Positions 9,684 through 19,414 of a stretch of 64,000 nt of DNA are shown piece by piece. Location: assembly GCA_943788725.1 (NCBI GenBank), contig CALSRJ010000002.1:186001-250000 (forward strand), written 5' to 3'. Made by a program: the position numbers and the translations under genes. The first letter of the stretch is position 1. Every line of letters starts with the position of its first letter. The notes beneath the pieces are model-generated. The model ran no database searches. It had not been told where the DNA came from and saw nothing but the letters and a program-made list of their open reading frames with translations. This DNA is from an uncultured Flavobacteriales bacterium (GTDB lineage: Bacteria > Bacteroidota > Bacteroidia > Flavobacteriales_G > Salibacteraceae).

Positions 9684-10901
9684 TTATTGTTCGATCATTG
9701 AAATTTCGTTACCGGTCACTTTAGTTGCTTCCGCCATCCCCTCTTCATCGGCAGGCTGAATGGATTCTGCGAAAGTTTCTTGTTCGGCGATCCATTGGTC
9801 GTACACCTCTGGTTCAACCACCTTGATTATCATTTTCATGTTGTAATGAGCGGCCCCGCATATCTTATTGCAAAGAAGCAAGTAGTCAAACTCAGGGTTA
9901 CCTGTCATCTCACGCATCTCCTCCGTAGTCTTTCTAGTCACAAAATTGAGGGAGGTGGTCATGCCCGGAACACAGTTCATCTGCGCTCGAAAGTGCGGCA
10001 TGTACGCACTGTGAATAACATCGCGGCTTCTGAAAATGAAGTCAATGCTTTGTCCGACCGGTATGTAGAATTCAGTCTTTACCAAAATGTCGTCATCGCC
10101 TGCAACCAAGGAGGCCTTTTCAAGTCCTTCAAAAGAACTCACGCGGGCGAGTTGTCTTTCTCTCTTTCCAATGGTCTCCGTAATTTCCTCTTCTTTCAGT
10201 CCTCCTTTTGGAACCGTTTCCAATTCCTCTTTTAAGGCCCCGATCTCATCCGATAGCTCCTGCTGCATAGCCATCAATGAAGCATTCGTGATCACGCCAA
10301 GCGGATTGGTTCCCGAGATCATATTGTAGTTGGAAGCTCCCAAGACGGAGTCCGTACCAGAGTAGCGTGCGGTCCAATCAAATTGCTTGGGATACAACTC
10401 GATTTTCAACGAACCTTCTGGAGCTTCGGCGGTGATGTCCATCCACGCAGAAAGACCATACACTATGATTACGGCAAGGAAAACCGCCGGCACAGTAGTC
10501 CAAAGCATCTCAAGCTTATTGCTGTGCGTGAAGAACGTCGCTTTACGATCACTAGAATACGTGTACTTAAACGCGAAGTAGAACAAGAAGACGTGTGTAA
10601 TCACAAATACAACCGTGATGATCAAGAAGTTGAAATTCAACAGTTGATCCAGCACTAGGCCATGCTCAGAAGCGGACTCCGGAAGCAAGTGCGGCGCATA
10701 GCGTACATACAACCAAGCGAAAAACGCGAAGTATCCAAACATGAACAGAAGCATCATTCGGCCTTGGTACTTATTCTCCGCATCCGTAGGTACGAATGAA
10801 TCTCCCCCTTTCAGCTTAGCTGTTCCTTCAAACACCCTCAACAACTGCCATACGGCGAGTGATGCGAGTGCAATTGCGACTATGATCAGAAACGTTACCA
10901 T
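9684..10901 (-). CDS. coxB: Cytochrome c oxidase subunit II (CuA)
   Basis: Receives electrons from cytochrome c and passes them through CuA to subunit I. At 405 residues it is long. There are N-terminal membrane helices (from residue 3, near 45 and near 85-110), then the cupredoxin domain. An insertion of about 80 residues with coiled-coil character (ELSDEIGALKEELETV) interrupts that domain. The CuA motif reads CNKICGAAHYNM: both Cys, His and Met are present, but the usual Glu is Lys/Ile. I recall this as the Bacteroidota form rather than a defect. There is no fused cytochrome c domain, so this is an aa3-type subunit fed by ActE/ActA. Confidence 0.95.
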   Translation of the reverse strand: MVTFLIIVAIALASLAVWQLLRVFEGTAKLKGGDSFVPTDAENKYQGRMMLLFMFGYFAFFAWLYVRYAPHLLPESASEHGLVLDQLLNFNFLIITVVFVITHVFLFYFAFKYTYSSDRKATFFTHSNKLEMLWTTVPAVFLAVIIVYGLSAWMDITAEAPEGSLKIELYPKQFDWTARYSGTDSVLGASNYNMISGTNPLGVITNASLMAMQQELSDEIGALKEELETVPKGGLKEEEITETIGKRERQLARVSSFEGLEKASLVAGDDDILVKTEFYIPVGQSIDFIFRSRDVIHSAYMPHFRAQMNCVPGMTTSLNFVTRKTTEEMREMTGNPEFDYLLLCNKICGAAHYNMKMIIKVVEPEVYDQWIAEQETFAESIQPADEEGMAEATKVTGNEISMIEQ

Positions 10902-10924
10902 GTTCTCTATACTAGCGTTAATAC

Positions 10925-12130
10925 TTAATTAATGTGGTGGTGGAGGCTTTCCTCGAGCATTGGATGCCCCTTAGCGAGGAGTGAACGCTTAGAAAGCGCA
11001 TTCAATACTACGTGTAAGAATAACCCCAAAAACCCTAGAAATGTTCCAATCTCAACCAATCCAATGGTACCATGATCCTTCATAACACCTGGAGTGATGA
11101 TCATAAAGACATCCATCCAGTGGCCGAAGAAGATGATCACTCCGACGAAGACCAAGAATCCTGCATTGCGCTTGGCGTCTTTCGACATGAGCAGCAACAT
11201 TGGGAAAATAAAGTTGATCAAGAGGGTACCCCAGAACAACCATGAATAATCATTGATCCGCGCCTGGAAGTACATGACTTCTTCAGGTATATCGGAATAC
11301 CAGTAAAGCATGAATTGGCAGAAAAATAAATAGGTCCAGAGGAAGCTGATCGCGAATACCCATTTACCCATGTCGTGCATGTGGCTTTCATTCACAAACT
11401 CCATCAAGCCTTTGCTGCGGAGGTAAATCACCAACAGGGTCATCATCACCATTCCGCTGATCCACATTCCAGAGAAGATGTACCAACCAAAAATGGTCGA
11501 GAACCAGTGCGTGTCGATACTCATTACCCAGTCCCAACTTGCAGTAACTGAAGTATATCCGAAGATTACCAAGAAAATGGCGGCGAGGGTTTTGTTCTTG
11601 TTGTAGTAGCGCTTAGGATCCTCAAGGACACCATCTTCCATCAAGGAACGCTTGCGGAACAGCATGGTGAACCAAACATACAATCCCAAATAAGCCAGTG
11701 TACGAATCCACCAGAAAGGCAAATTCAAATAAGGTTCTTTGTGTGCGATGATCTCATCGTACTTCGGCGAAGCTGGATCGTATAGATCATGGTCCATCCA
11801 ATGGTACAGGTGAAAGTCCATCAAGTGCGCACTTGCAACCGCAAAGACCACCAATAAGGTGATGGCCCCAATTGGCAGGTAAGCCGCTACACCTTCAAAG
11901 ATGCGCTTCAATACTGTTGGCCAACCCGATTCAGCAGCGTACTGCAATGCGAGGAAGAATGTTCCAGTAAGTCCAACTCCGAAAAAGAAGAAACCACTGA
12001 TAAAGATGCTGGTCCACACCCTGTTACCGGCGTGATCACCACCGAAGAAGCCCAAGATGATCGATAGTAATCCTATCCCCATCAATATGAACGTGGTCCT
12101 CTTGGCTCTACCTTCAAATGCGTATTCCAT
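10925..12130 (-). CDS. actF: Alternative complex III membrane subunit ActF
   Basis: Integral membrane quinol-side subunit of alternative complex III, 401 residues with about ten predicted helices. It resembles NrfD/ActC proteins but is shorter and lacks their N-terminal extension. Seen: LGFFGGDHAG at the start and the conserved helix SWDWVMSIDTHWFSTIFGWYIF, typical of ActF. The C terminus is His-rich (EESLHHHIN). It sits between actE and coxB, as expected for Bacteroidota act operons. Confidence 0.92.
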   Translation of the reverse strand: MEYAFEGRAKRTTFILMGIGLLSIILGFFGGDHAGNRVWTSIFISGFFFFGVGLTGTFFLALQYAAESGWPTVLKRIFEGVAAYLPIGAITLLVVFAVASAHLMDFHLYHWMDHDLYDPASPKYDEIIAHKEPYLNLPFWWIRTLAYLGLYVWFTMLFRKRSLMEDGVLEDPKRYYNKNKTLAAIFLVIFGYTSVTASWDWVMSIDTHWFSTIFGWYIFSGMWISGMVMMTLLVIYLRSKGLMEFVNESHMHDMGKWVFAISFLWTYLFFCQFMLYWYSDIPEEVMYFQARINDYSWLFWGTLLINFIFPMLLLMSKDAKRNAGFLVFVGVIIFFGHWMDVFMIITPGVMKDHGTIGLVEIGTFLGFLGLFLHVVLNALSKRSLLAKGHPMLEESLHHHIN

Positions 12131-12144
12131 AGTCGTGATTTCGT

Positions 12145-12810
12145 TTAGTTGTTCATTGCTGTTTCGTCCGACATAGCTTCAGCCTCAGCTGGAGCCTCTT
12201 CACTTCCTTCTTCTGCACCTGCTTCCGCTGGAGCTTCTTCCCCTTCAGGATTCTGCAAGGTCTGAACGTATCGAATGACCTTCCATCGCTCTTCAACATT
12301 CAATTGAGAAGAGTGCGCTCCCATCAAGTTTTTACCATACGTGATGGTATGAAACATCTTTCCTTCAGGAAGCGTCTTCAAAGCTGCGCTGTTATAAGCC
12401 GGGGGCGGTGGATGACCACCAGCCGTAACCGTAAGTCCATCGCCGGCTCCTTCCTTGCCATGGCAGTGAAGGCAGTACTTGGTATAAATTGCTTTTCCCT
12501 CAGCAATCATTTCTTCATTGCTTGGGTATGGGTTCGTAAGGAGTGAACCTGCCATCTCGTAACCATCGTTACTGTTAGGAATTCCATACGGAAGGTATCC
12601 GCGCGGAATGCTTCCTTCTGCCGGCGTGCGTGCCTCCATGCTGTCTGCATAGTTGCTGTTACCGCCGTACGGTTCCAATGCTACAGTGCGATACATATCA
12701 GGCATGTATTCAACACCAGGGCTTTGTGGTGTATTGCCACACGAAGCGAGGAACAGGGCCATCGCCATCAGGGCAACATTGGTAAGCGCGTGTAGATTCA
12801 TCTTTCTCAT
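12145..12810 (-). CDS. actE: Alternative complex III monoheme cytochrome c lipoprotein ActE
   Basis: A protein of 221 residues. A lipoprotein signal ends at FLASC (Cys near 24), and one heme-binding motif CLHCH lies near residue 117 with the following GKEGAGDG. A distal Met is likely at NLMGAHSS. The C terminus is a low-complexity Glu/Ala tail (EEAPAEAGAEEGSEEAP). In ACIII this lipid-anchored cytochrome accepts electrons from ActA and passes them to the oxidase. The actD gene ends upstream with only two bases between the coding regions. Confidence 0.93.
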   Translation of the reverse strand: MRKMNLHALTNVALMAMALFLASCGNTPQSPGVEYMPDMYRTVALEPYGGNSNYADSMEARTPAEGSIPRGYLPYGIPNSNDGYEMAGSLLTNPYPSNEEMIAEGKAIYTKYCLHCHGKEGAGDGLTVTAGGHPPPPAYNSAALKTLPEGKMFHTITYGKNLMGAHSSQLNVEERWKVIRYVQTLQNPEGEEAPAEAGAEEGSEEAPAEAEAMSDETAMNN

Positions 12811-12812
12811 GC

Positions 12813-13337
12813 CTATTTTTCAAAGATTTCAACTGGGTTCGTCTCTTGCAATACGGTTCGGATTTCGTCATCCGACATACCTGCATTCTCCGCTCTGTCG
12901 ATCTCGATGCAGAAATGATCATCCGTGGTACGAGGGTGCGGATTCCTTGCCTTCATACCTGGAAGTGTCTTGTTTCTGATGAGATAAGTAATCGCCATTC
13001 CATGTGCCGCACAGAGTACTGTAAATTCAAACGTGATCGGAATGAACGCGGGCAAGTTCTGATAGAGGAAGTCGTTCGGCTTACCTCCGATGTTCATCGG
13101 CCAATCTTGGATCATGAAGAACCACATACCGATAAGGGCAAGTGTCAACGCTGTCAAACCATAGAGGAATGCAGTGATCGCAAGCCGCGTCCACTTGATG
13201 CCTAGTACATTCTCTAATCCGTGTACCGGAAATGGAGAGTAAACATCTTTGATGCGAATATTCTTGGAGAGGATGCTTTTGGCACCGTCTACCATCACTT
13301 CGTCATCGTTGTAAAGAGCATAGATCGCCTTACTCAT
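12813..13337 (-). CDS. actD: Alternative complex III subunit ActD (DUF3341)
   Basis: A DUF3341 protein of 174 residues. Two membrane helices follow a soluble N-terminal region (FPVHGLENVLG), and the segment TDDHFCIEID near the C terminus is typical of the family. It is a structural membrane subunit of ACIII. The start was set at 13337 (MSKAIYALYNDDE), one base after the actC stop; an earlier Met would overlap actC and adds an unconserved tail. Confidence 0.92.
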   Translation of the reverse strand: MSKAIYALYNDDEVMVDGAKSILSKNIRIKDVYSPFPVHGLENVLGIKWTRLAITAFLYGLTALTLALIGMWFFMIQDWPMNIGGKPNDFLYQNLPAFIPITFEFTVLCAAHGMAITYLIRNKTLPGMKARNPHPRTTDDHFCIEIDRAENAGMSDDEIRTVLQETNPVEIFEK

Positions 13338-13338
13338 T

Positions 13339-14709
13339 TTAGTGTTGCTTTTTATAGTTCTCACCAGAAGACTTAAGGATTGACTTCAATTCATTCAACG
13401 CCAATACAGGGAAGAATCGGCTGAACAATAAGAACAGCGTGAAGAAAATTCCGATGGTACCGAGGAAGATTCCAATATCGACAAACGTCGGATGGAACAT
13501 ACTCCAACTCGATGGGATGTAATCCCTGTGCAGCGATGTAACGATGATCACGAAACGTTCGAACCACATACCAATGTTGACGAAAATCGAAAGGACAAAG
13601 GAAGCGATGAGGCTTCTACGGATCTTCTTAAACCAGAAGAGCTGTGGGGTGATAACGTTACAAGTCATCATAGACCAATACGCCCACCAATAGGGTCCTG
13701 TTGCTCTGTTCATGAAGGCATATCCTTCATACTCCACTCCTGAATACCAAGAGATGAAAAGCTCCGATAAATAGGCCACGCCTACCATGGAACCTGTAAT
13801 TACAATTACAATGTTCATGTACTCTGCGTGCTGTACCGTGATGTAGGATTCAAGGCTCAACACCTTACGAGCGATGAGGAGCAGTGTCTGCACCATGGCG
13901 AAACCGGAGAAAATCGCTCCAGCAACGAAGTAAGGAGGGAAAATCGTGGTGTGCCATCCAGGAATCACCGAGGTAGCAAAGTCCATAGATACAATCGAGT
14001 GAACCGAGAATACAAGCGGTGTTGCAAGACCCGCTAATACGAGGGATACTTCCTCGAAACGAATCCAAGCCTTAGCATTTCCTGTCCAGCCGAAGCTCAA
14101 TACGCTGTAGGCCATTTTCGAAATCGGCTTTACCGCACGATCACGAATGGTAGCAAAATCAGGGATCAAACCGATGTACCAAAATACAAGGGATACGGAG
14201 AAATACGTCGAAATCGCAAACACGTCCCACAAGAGAGGTGAATTGAAGTTTACCCATAGTGATCCAAATTGGTTCGGCAATGGGAACACCCAGTAAGCCA
14301 TCCAGATTCGGCCCATGTGAATACCTGGGAACAGAGCGGCCATGATTACCGCGAAAATGGTCATCGCTTCAGCCGAACGGTTAATGGCCATTCTCCACTT
14401 CTGACGGAACAGGAGCAATACGGCAGAGATCAGCGTACCCGCGTGACCAATACCTACCCACCAAACGAAGTTGGTGATATCCCAAGCCCAGTCAACCGTG
14501 GTGTTCAATCCCCAAGTACCGATTCCTCGGCCGATGGTGTAAAGAATACATCCTACACCCCAGAGGGCAACCATAACAGATATGGAGAAAACGATGTACC
14601 AATACTTATTGGCCTTGCCTTCTACGGGAGCGCATACATCTTCGGTGATGTCGTGGTAGCTCTTGTCACCTAAAATGAGCGGCTCTCTTATCGCTGATTC
14701 TCTTTGCAT
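13339..14709 (-). CDS. actC: Alternative complex III membrane subunit ActC (NrfD-like)
   Basis: A polysulfide-reductase NrfD-type membrane protein of 456 residues with about ten helices. It is the main menaquinol-binding membrane subunit next to the ActB iron-sulfur chain. Seen: WDITNFVWWVGIGHAGTLISA, the HMGRIWMAYWVFPLPNQ segment, and TTIFPPYFVAGAIFSGFAM, all characteristic of ActC. It lies between actB and actD, with 25 bases to the former. Confidence 0.95.
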   Translation of the reverse strand: MQRESAIREPLILGDKSYHDITEDVCAPVEGKANKYWYIVFSISVMVALWGVGCILYTIGRGIGTWGLNTTVDWAWDITNFVWWVGIGHAGTLISAVLLLFRQKWRMAINRSAEAMTIFAVIMAALFPGIHMGRIWMAYWVFPLPNQFGSLWVNFNSPLLWDVFAISTYFSVSLVFWYIGLIPDFATIRDRAVKPISKMAYSVLSFGWTGNAKAWIRFEEVSLVLAGLATPLVFSVHSIVSMDFATSVIPGWHTTIFPPYFVAGAIFSGFAMVQTLLLIARKVLSLESYITVQHAEYMNIVIVITGSMVGVAYLSELFISWYSGVEYEGYAFMNRATGPYWWAYWSMMTCNVITPQLFWFKKIRRSLIASFVLSIFVNIGMWFERFVIIVTSLHRDYIPSSWSMFHPTFVDIGIFLGTIGIFFTLFLLFSRFFPVLALNELKSILKSSGENYKKQH

Positions 14710-14734
14710 AAGAACGTGTTAATTCAAATTAGCT

Positions 14735-17700
14735 TCAAGCAGTATGATCTGCGTTGTGTTCTGAGTTTCGGACTTTGGTTTGATACCAGACGTTTGGCTG
14801 CACACCTACTTCTTCGAGCAAGTGATAAGCACGATCGTTCATCGCTTGCGAACGTACGTTCGATCCTTTGTCGTTGATGTCACCGAATGCGATGGCATTG
14901 GTAGGACAAGCGGAAGAACATGCGGTCTGAATCGAACCATCTTTCACTGGGGTGCCTGCTTTCTTAGCGTCAAGCTTACCTGCTTGAACACGCTGAACGC
15001 AAAGGCTACATTTTTCCATGACTCCACGAGAGCGAACCACTACGTCTGGGTTCAATACCATACGAGCGAGGTTGTCTTGCGATGGATTCACGTCGGTAAA
15101 CTTGCTATCACCAACATAATTGAACCAGTTGAATCGACGTACCTTGTAAGGACAGTTGTTCGCGCAGTAACGTGTACCAATACATCGGTTGTACGTCATC
15201 TGGTTGTAACCCTCATCACTGTGTGTTGTAGCAGCCACTGGACAAACCGTCTCACATGGAGCATGGTTACAGTGCTGGCACATTACAGGCATATATCCTA
15301 CCTCTGGATATTCCGAAGGAATCTCCATGGTTTGGTAATCTTTGTCTTGGTTGATGTCTCCGTGAATGTCCGGATCAGCATCGCTGCTGTAGTAACGGTC
15401 GATACGAATCCAGCTCATGGAACGCGTTCGGTTCACTTCGTCTTTTCCGACGACGGGAACGTTGTTCTCAGAGTGACATGCAGTAACGCATGCTCCGCAT
15501 CCGATACAAGTACTCAAGTCGATAGACAATCCCCAACGGTGTCCAAGATCGATGTCATGCTCAGCCCACAGGTCAAGTTTGTCCATGGTCACCTTGTTGC
15601 CATAAGCATCGCTCAGCATCTCAACCGGGTTCCAAGCCTCGCGCCCTTCCGACTTGAATTCGGAGTACGTAGTCTCGTTGAGGATCTTACGACCCATCAT
15701 CGTGTGCTGTGTCTGGGTAGAAGCAATGTTATAGCGTCGCTCGATTTTCTCTACGGTAGCAGGCGCACTGTACTGGATAAAACCTTGAGCAACTGGCAAC
15801 ATCGCAAAGGCGTTCTCGCCGATCAGACGATCACCTTCATATCCTTTTCCATAACCAAGTGCAACGCCAATGGTTCCGCGCTTCTGCCCAGGAACAGACA
15901 CGACAGGAAGCTCAATAGAAGCACCATTCACGGTTACTCTGACCATACCAGCGCGCTGTTGCTCACCCATCAGGGTATTCAATTGGAACGCGTCGCTCAT
16001 CATGTCAGCTGGGTTCATCGCTACGTATTGATCCCACACCACTTTCGTGACAGGATCAGGAAGCTCTTGCAACCAAGGGTTGTCAGCATTGGTACCGATA
16101 CCAATACCCGCTTTCACATAGAATGCAACCTCCCAACCATCGGTTGGCTTTGACAACGATGCCGCTGCACCTGAAACTGCTTCAGCGTTGAAGACTGGTT
16201 CAACCGCCATTTCTGGCATCGGCATCGTACCTACACCATCGTGAATGATTTTGTTCCACTTGCTGGCAAAGATCACCGATGGATCATCGGCCGCAGTTAC
16301 CTCAGCATCCCATCGGCGCTTCAGAACATCGTAATAAGAGTGTTCAGAACCCATCCAAGTAAGGAGGGAATCTTGCCACTGTCGCGTATTGTTGATCGGG
16401 TTGATCGTCGGCTGCGAGAAGGTGATCTCATCGCCAAATGGATTTGCATCGTTCCAGCTCTCCAAAAAGTGGTGTACTGGACAGATATACTTCGCATTCT
16501 GAGAAGTAGCGTCAGGCTTTTCAGCAAACGAAACAACGTTCTTAACCTTTGCCATGGCATCAGAGAAGCCCCATGCAGAAGGCATGGTATAGGCTGGGTC
16601 TGTATCCATTACGAAAAGAAGATCTACCGAACCTGCATTCATTTCTCCGATCAACTCAGCAACAGCAGCATCGCTACCCTTACGCAAATTCATCGCGTGA
16701 GAAAAATCAATGGTTGAGCCAATGTTGCCCAACATCTCATTGATGCCGTTCACAATTGCTTGTACGTTCGGATCGTTCGAATCCGAAATAACCAATCCTT
16801 TTCCTTTGGCCGCGACCAGTTTCGAAGCAGCATCTTTCAGCTTGCTCTCTACGTTATTGTCATCGTTCACAAGAGATGCGCTGATGCTCCCTCCTGTGCC
16901 CATCATGCCCGCGATGGCATTTCCAAGCATTGCAACTGCAGCTGCATGTTCTGAAGGTTTAATCGCTCCGCGTACGTCAGCGTTAGAACCCGTTGTGGAC
17001 ATGACCGACTCAAACTGGTAGTGCTTGCTCATGTCCCCTTCTGGGTTACGCCCATTGGCGTAATCACGAGCAAACCCGATCGGATTGATCCAATTGATCA
17101 AAAAGTCAGCGCCGAAGCTCACGATCACCTTGGCCTTATCGAAATGATAAGAAGGAATAGCAGCAATGCCGTGCGTATTCTTGTTTGCCTCAATCATTGC
17201 AGCAGAAGAAACCGCGTCGTACATGACGTGATTTACAGATGCCGATGATGGAGTTGCTTCCTCGGTCGCGTCAACCGGAACATTTGCGCTTTCCATCCAA
17301 GCCTTGAACTCTTCGATGATTGCCATCGAAGACGGACTGATCATGGTAGAAGACAGGAAGCGCACATTGCCTCCACTGCTTTTTACATTGTTCAAAACAC
17401 CGGCAATTTCACCGTCCATAGTAGCCCAATCCGCAGATTGACCTTCTTTCATTGGACCTGTAAAGCGCCGCTTATTGTAAAGAGATAGAATGGAAGAGTT
17501 CACACGAGCACTTACACCTCCTTGTGTCGTCTTCGAAAGTTTATTGCCTTCGATGTGGATCGGGCGACCTTCGCGCGTCTTCACCAAGATGCTGGCATAA
17601 TCGTAGCCATCAAAGTGGGTTGAAGCGTAATAGTTCGCAATGCCAGGCATCACTTCGTCCGGCTTCACTACATAAGGCATGCTCTTGACCACAGGGGTCT

Positions 17701-17908
17701 CGCAAGCAGCTAAGGTAGCCGCGGTAATTCCAAAGCCCATGAATTTCAAGAAATCTCTTCGACTCGTATTGGTCGAATCGAGATCCTTATTCGATAGGAA
17801 CTTGTCGATTGGGAGTTCTTCAGAGAATTCCTTGTCCGCGCTCTTTACAAACGCAGGATCCTTTTCAAGCTCCTCCGTTCCTCTCCAGTATACTTTATTA
17901 TTACTCAT
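14735..17908 (-). CDS. actB: Alternative complex III subunit ActB (molybdopterin-oxidoreductase-like/Fe-S fusion)
   Basis: A fusion of 1057 residues. The N-terminal part has a Tat-variant signal (RRDFLKFMG, Arg pair near 50) running into a lipobox-like LAACE. A large domain follows that resembles molybdopterin oxidoreductases; in ACIII this domain is known to carry no cofactor. The C-terminal part is a four-cluster ferredoxin domain with CIGCGACVTAC, CQHCNHAPCETVCP, CIGTRYCANNCP and CSLCVQRV plus ACSSACPTNAI. It wires ActC to the ActA hemes. The start at 17908 (MSNNKVYW) is an ATG; an upstream TTG adds only three residues. Confidence 0.96.
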   Translation of the reverse strand: MSNNKVYWRGTEELEKDPAFVKSADKEFSEELPIDKFLSNKDLDSTNTSRRDFLKFMGFGITAATLAACETPVVKSMPYVVKPDEVMPGIANYYASTHFDGYDYASILVKTREGRPIHIEGNKLSKTTQGGVSARVNSSILSLYNKRRFTGPMKEGQSADWATMDGEIAGVLNNVKSSGGNVRFLSSTMISPSSMAIIEEFKAWMESANVPVDATEEATPSSASVNHVMYDAVSSAAMIEANKNTHGIAAIPSYHFDKAKVIVSFGADFLINWINPIGFARDYANGRNPEGDMSKHYQFESVMSTTGSNADVRGAIKPSEHAAAVAMLGNAIAGMMGTGGSISASLVNDDNNVESKLKDAASKLVAAKGKGLVISDSNDPNVQAIVNGINEMLGNIGSTIDFSHAMNLRKGSDAAVAELIGEMNAGSVDLLFVMDTDPAYTMPSAWGFSDAMAKVKNVVSFAEKPDATSQNAKYICPVHHFLESWNDANPFGDEITFSQPTINPINNTRQWQDSLLTWMGSEHSYYDVLKRRWDAEVTAADDPSVIFASKWNKIIHDGVGTMPMPEMAVEPVFNAEAVSGAAASLSKPTDGWEVAFYVKAGIGIGTNADNPWLQELPDPVTKVVWDQYVAMNPADMMSDAFQLNTLMGEQQRAGMVRVTVNGASIELPVVSVPGQKRGTIGVALGYGKGYEGDRLIGENAFAMLPVAQGFIQYSAPATVEKIERRYNIASTQTQHTMMGRKILNETTYSEFKSEGREAWNPVEMLSDAYGNKVTMDKLDLWAEHDIDLGHRWGLSIDLSTCIGCGACVTACHSENNVPVVGKDEVNRTRSMSWIRIDRYYSSDADPDIHGDINQDKDYQTMEIPSEYPEVGYMPVMCQHCNHAPCETVCPVAATTHSDEGYNQMTYNRCIGTRYCANNCPYKVRRFNWFNYVGDSKFTDVNPSQDNLARMVLNPDVVVRSRGVMEKCSLCVQRVQAGKLDAKKAGTPVKDGSIQTACSSACPTNAIAFGDINDKGSNVRSQAMNDRAYHLLEEVGVQPNVWYQTKVRNSEHNADHTA

Positions 17909-17925
17909 AGTGATCAATCACACGA

Positions 17926-19194
17926 TTAATAGTGACACTTAACACATTCGAGGCCCCCGATGTGCTCAACTGTAAATGTTTCGAGGCCCTCGCCCTTGTA
18001 TTTCTCAACGAGATCTTCATGAATGGATTCGTAGTATCCGTTTCCGTCCATAGTAACGCTCGTCTCTCGGTGGCAGGTGATGCACCATCCCATAGTAAGC
18101 TCTGAATATTGGTAAACCTCATCCATCTCTTCGATAGGGCCGTGGCAGGTTTGACATTCTTGCTTTCCGACAACTACGTGCTGACTGTGGTTGAAGTAAA
18201 CAAAGTCTTGGAGGTTGTGAATACGTACCCACTCAATCGGCTTTTGATCGTACCCATCGATGTAGCGATTCTTGTCAGCATCCCATCCAATGGCGTCGTA
18301 GATCTTAGCAATCTCCTTGGTTCCAGAAACCTTTCCTTCTTGAACCCCCATGTGGCAGTTCATGCAAATATTGAGGGATGGAATTCCAGCCGCCTTTCCT
18401 TTCTCCGCTGAATTGTGACAGTAGACACAATTGATTCCATTCTGTCCTGCGTGGATCTTGTGAGAGAACCAGATCGGTTGTTTTGGCTGATAGCCTTGAT
18501 AGACACCAATACCGTTGATGTAATCCCATCCTAGCACACTGATATACGCTCCAATGACAAGGAACACTACCACCGTAACGGCGCGATTGCGCGTAAAGAA
18601 TCCGATAAACTCACCGAACATATCGGTGGTAGGCGCCGGCGCATCGCCTTCGTTTTGACGATTGAGGGATTCAAGGTTCTTATTGACTCCCCATAGTACT
18701 CGGAAGACGACGAACAAGACAACTGCAACCAGAATCAACCAAAGCGTAGGATCTCCAGCGCTCTCTTCAGCTCCTGCAACACCCGCTTCTCCCCCTGCTT
18801 GCGCAACGGGAACCTCAGGTTGCCAATTATCAATGTAATCTAACACCGCGACGACCTCTTCCGAAGAAATGGCTATGGGCGTCATTACACTCTTGTTGTA
18901 ATCGTCAAATAGTTTATTCGCGTAAGCATCGTTCGCAGACTTCATGTAGCCTTGGGAGTTCTTCACCCAAGCGATGATAGCATCATCACTACCTGTACGT
19001 TCAGCCCAACGCGCTCGCGCGCCTTGAAGAGCAGGTCCTACAAGCTTCTTATCGATCTTGTGACATGCAGTACAGTTGGCTTTGAAGATCGCTTCACCCT
19101 CTTGGGCTGAAGCAGGCGATGACATTAGGAGCAGAGACATTACGCTCGTAACAAAGAGAAAATTCTTTGTTAAGCTCACCCACGTATTTCGCAT
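17926..19194 (-). CDS. actA: Alternative complex III multiheme cytochrome ActA with fused N-terminal cytochrome c domain
   Basis: A protein of 422 residues. After the signal peptide (VTSVMSLLLMSSPASAQ) an N-terminal class I cytochrome c-like domain carries CTACH near residue 41. An Ala/Gly/Glu linker and one membrane helix (LWLILVAVVLFVVFRVLW) follow. Then come five further CxxCH motifs: CVYCH, CMNCH, CQTCH, CITCH and CVKCH at the very end. The last five match the pentaheme ActA core; the first would be an extra heme. It is the first gene of the operon. Confidence 0.94.
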   Translation of the reverse strand: MRNTWVSLTKNFLFVTSVMSLLLMSSPASAQEGEAIFKANCTACHKIDKKLVGPALQGARARWAERTGSDDAIIAWVKNSQGYMKSANDAYANKLFDDYNKSVMTPIAISSEEVVAVLDYIDNWQPEVPVAQAGGEAGVAGAEESAGDPTLWLILVAVVLFVVFRVLWGVNKNLESLNRQNEGDAPAPTTDMFGEFIGFFTRNRAVTVVVFLVIGAYISVLGWDYINGIGVYQGYQPKQPIWFSHKIHAGQNGINCVYCHNSAEKGKAAGIPSLNICMNCHMGVQEGKVSGTKEIAKIYDAIGWDADKNRYIDGYDQKPIEWVRIHNLQDFVYFNHSQHVVVGKQECQTCHGPIEEMDEVYQYSELTMGWCITCHRETSVTMDGNGYYESIHEDLVEKYKGEGLETFTVEHIGGLECVKCHY

Positions 19195-19240
19195 AGATTC
19201 TTTCAGTTTTCGTTGTAAAAGGGTGGTCAGAAAGCGGTGG

Positions 19241-19248
19241 CAAATTTA
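19241..19248 (-). promoter_or_regulatory. -7 promoter element (TAAATTTG) of the act-cox operon
   Basis: Exact TAnnTTTG match on the minus strand followed by CCACC, 46 bases upstream of the actA ATG. This predicts a leader of about 40 bases. No convincing -33 element. The remaining sequence up to 19393 is AT-rich and shows nothing else I can name. Confidence 0.45.
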
Positions 19249-19414
19249 GAAGAATGGCAGTATGAGCGTTAACATTTATTTAAAAATCCCGTCGCGTCCG
19301 TCAATTTAAAACCATTCTATATAAGCAGTCTTACAAACTAATTATCAATAATTTAGTGTATATCATTTTTGCGTCGAAAAGTTTAAAATTCTGATGCAGA
19401 GTAACTTCGCATCC

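Noticed and set aside
14780-16153. A 457-codon open frame on the plus strand opposite actB
   Set aside because: It has no domain or signal and lies wholly antisense to a clearly conserved 1057-residue protein; it is a shadow of that gene's codon use.
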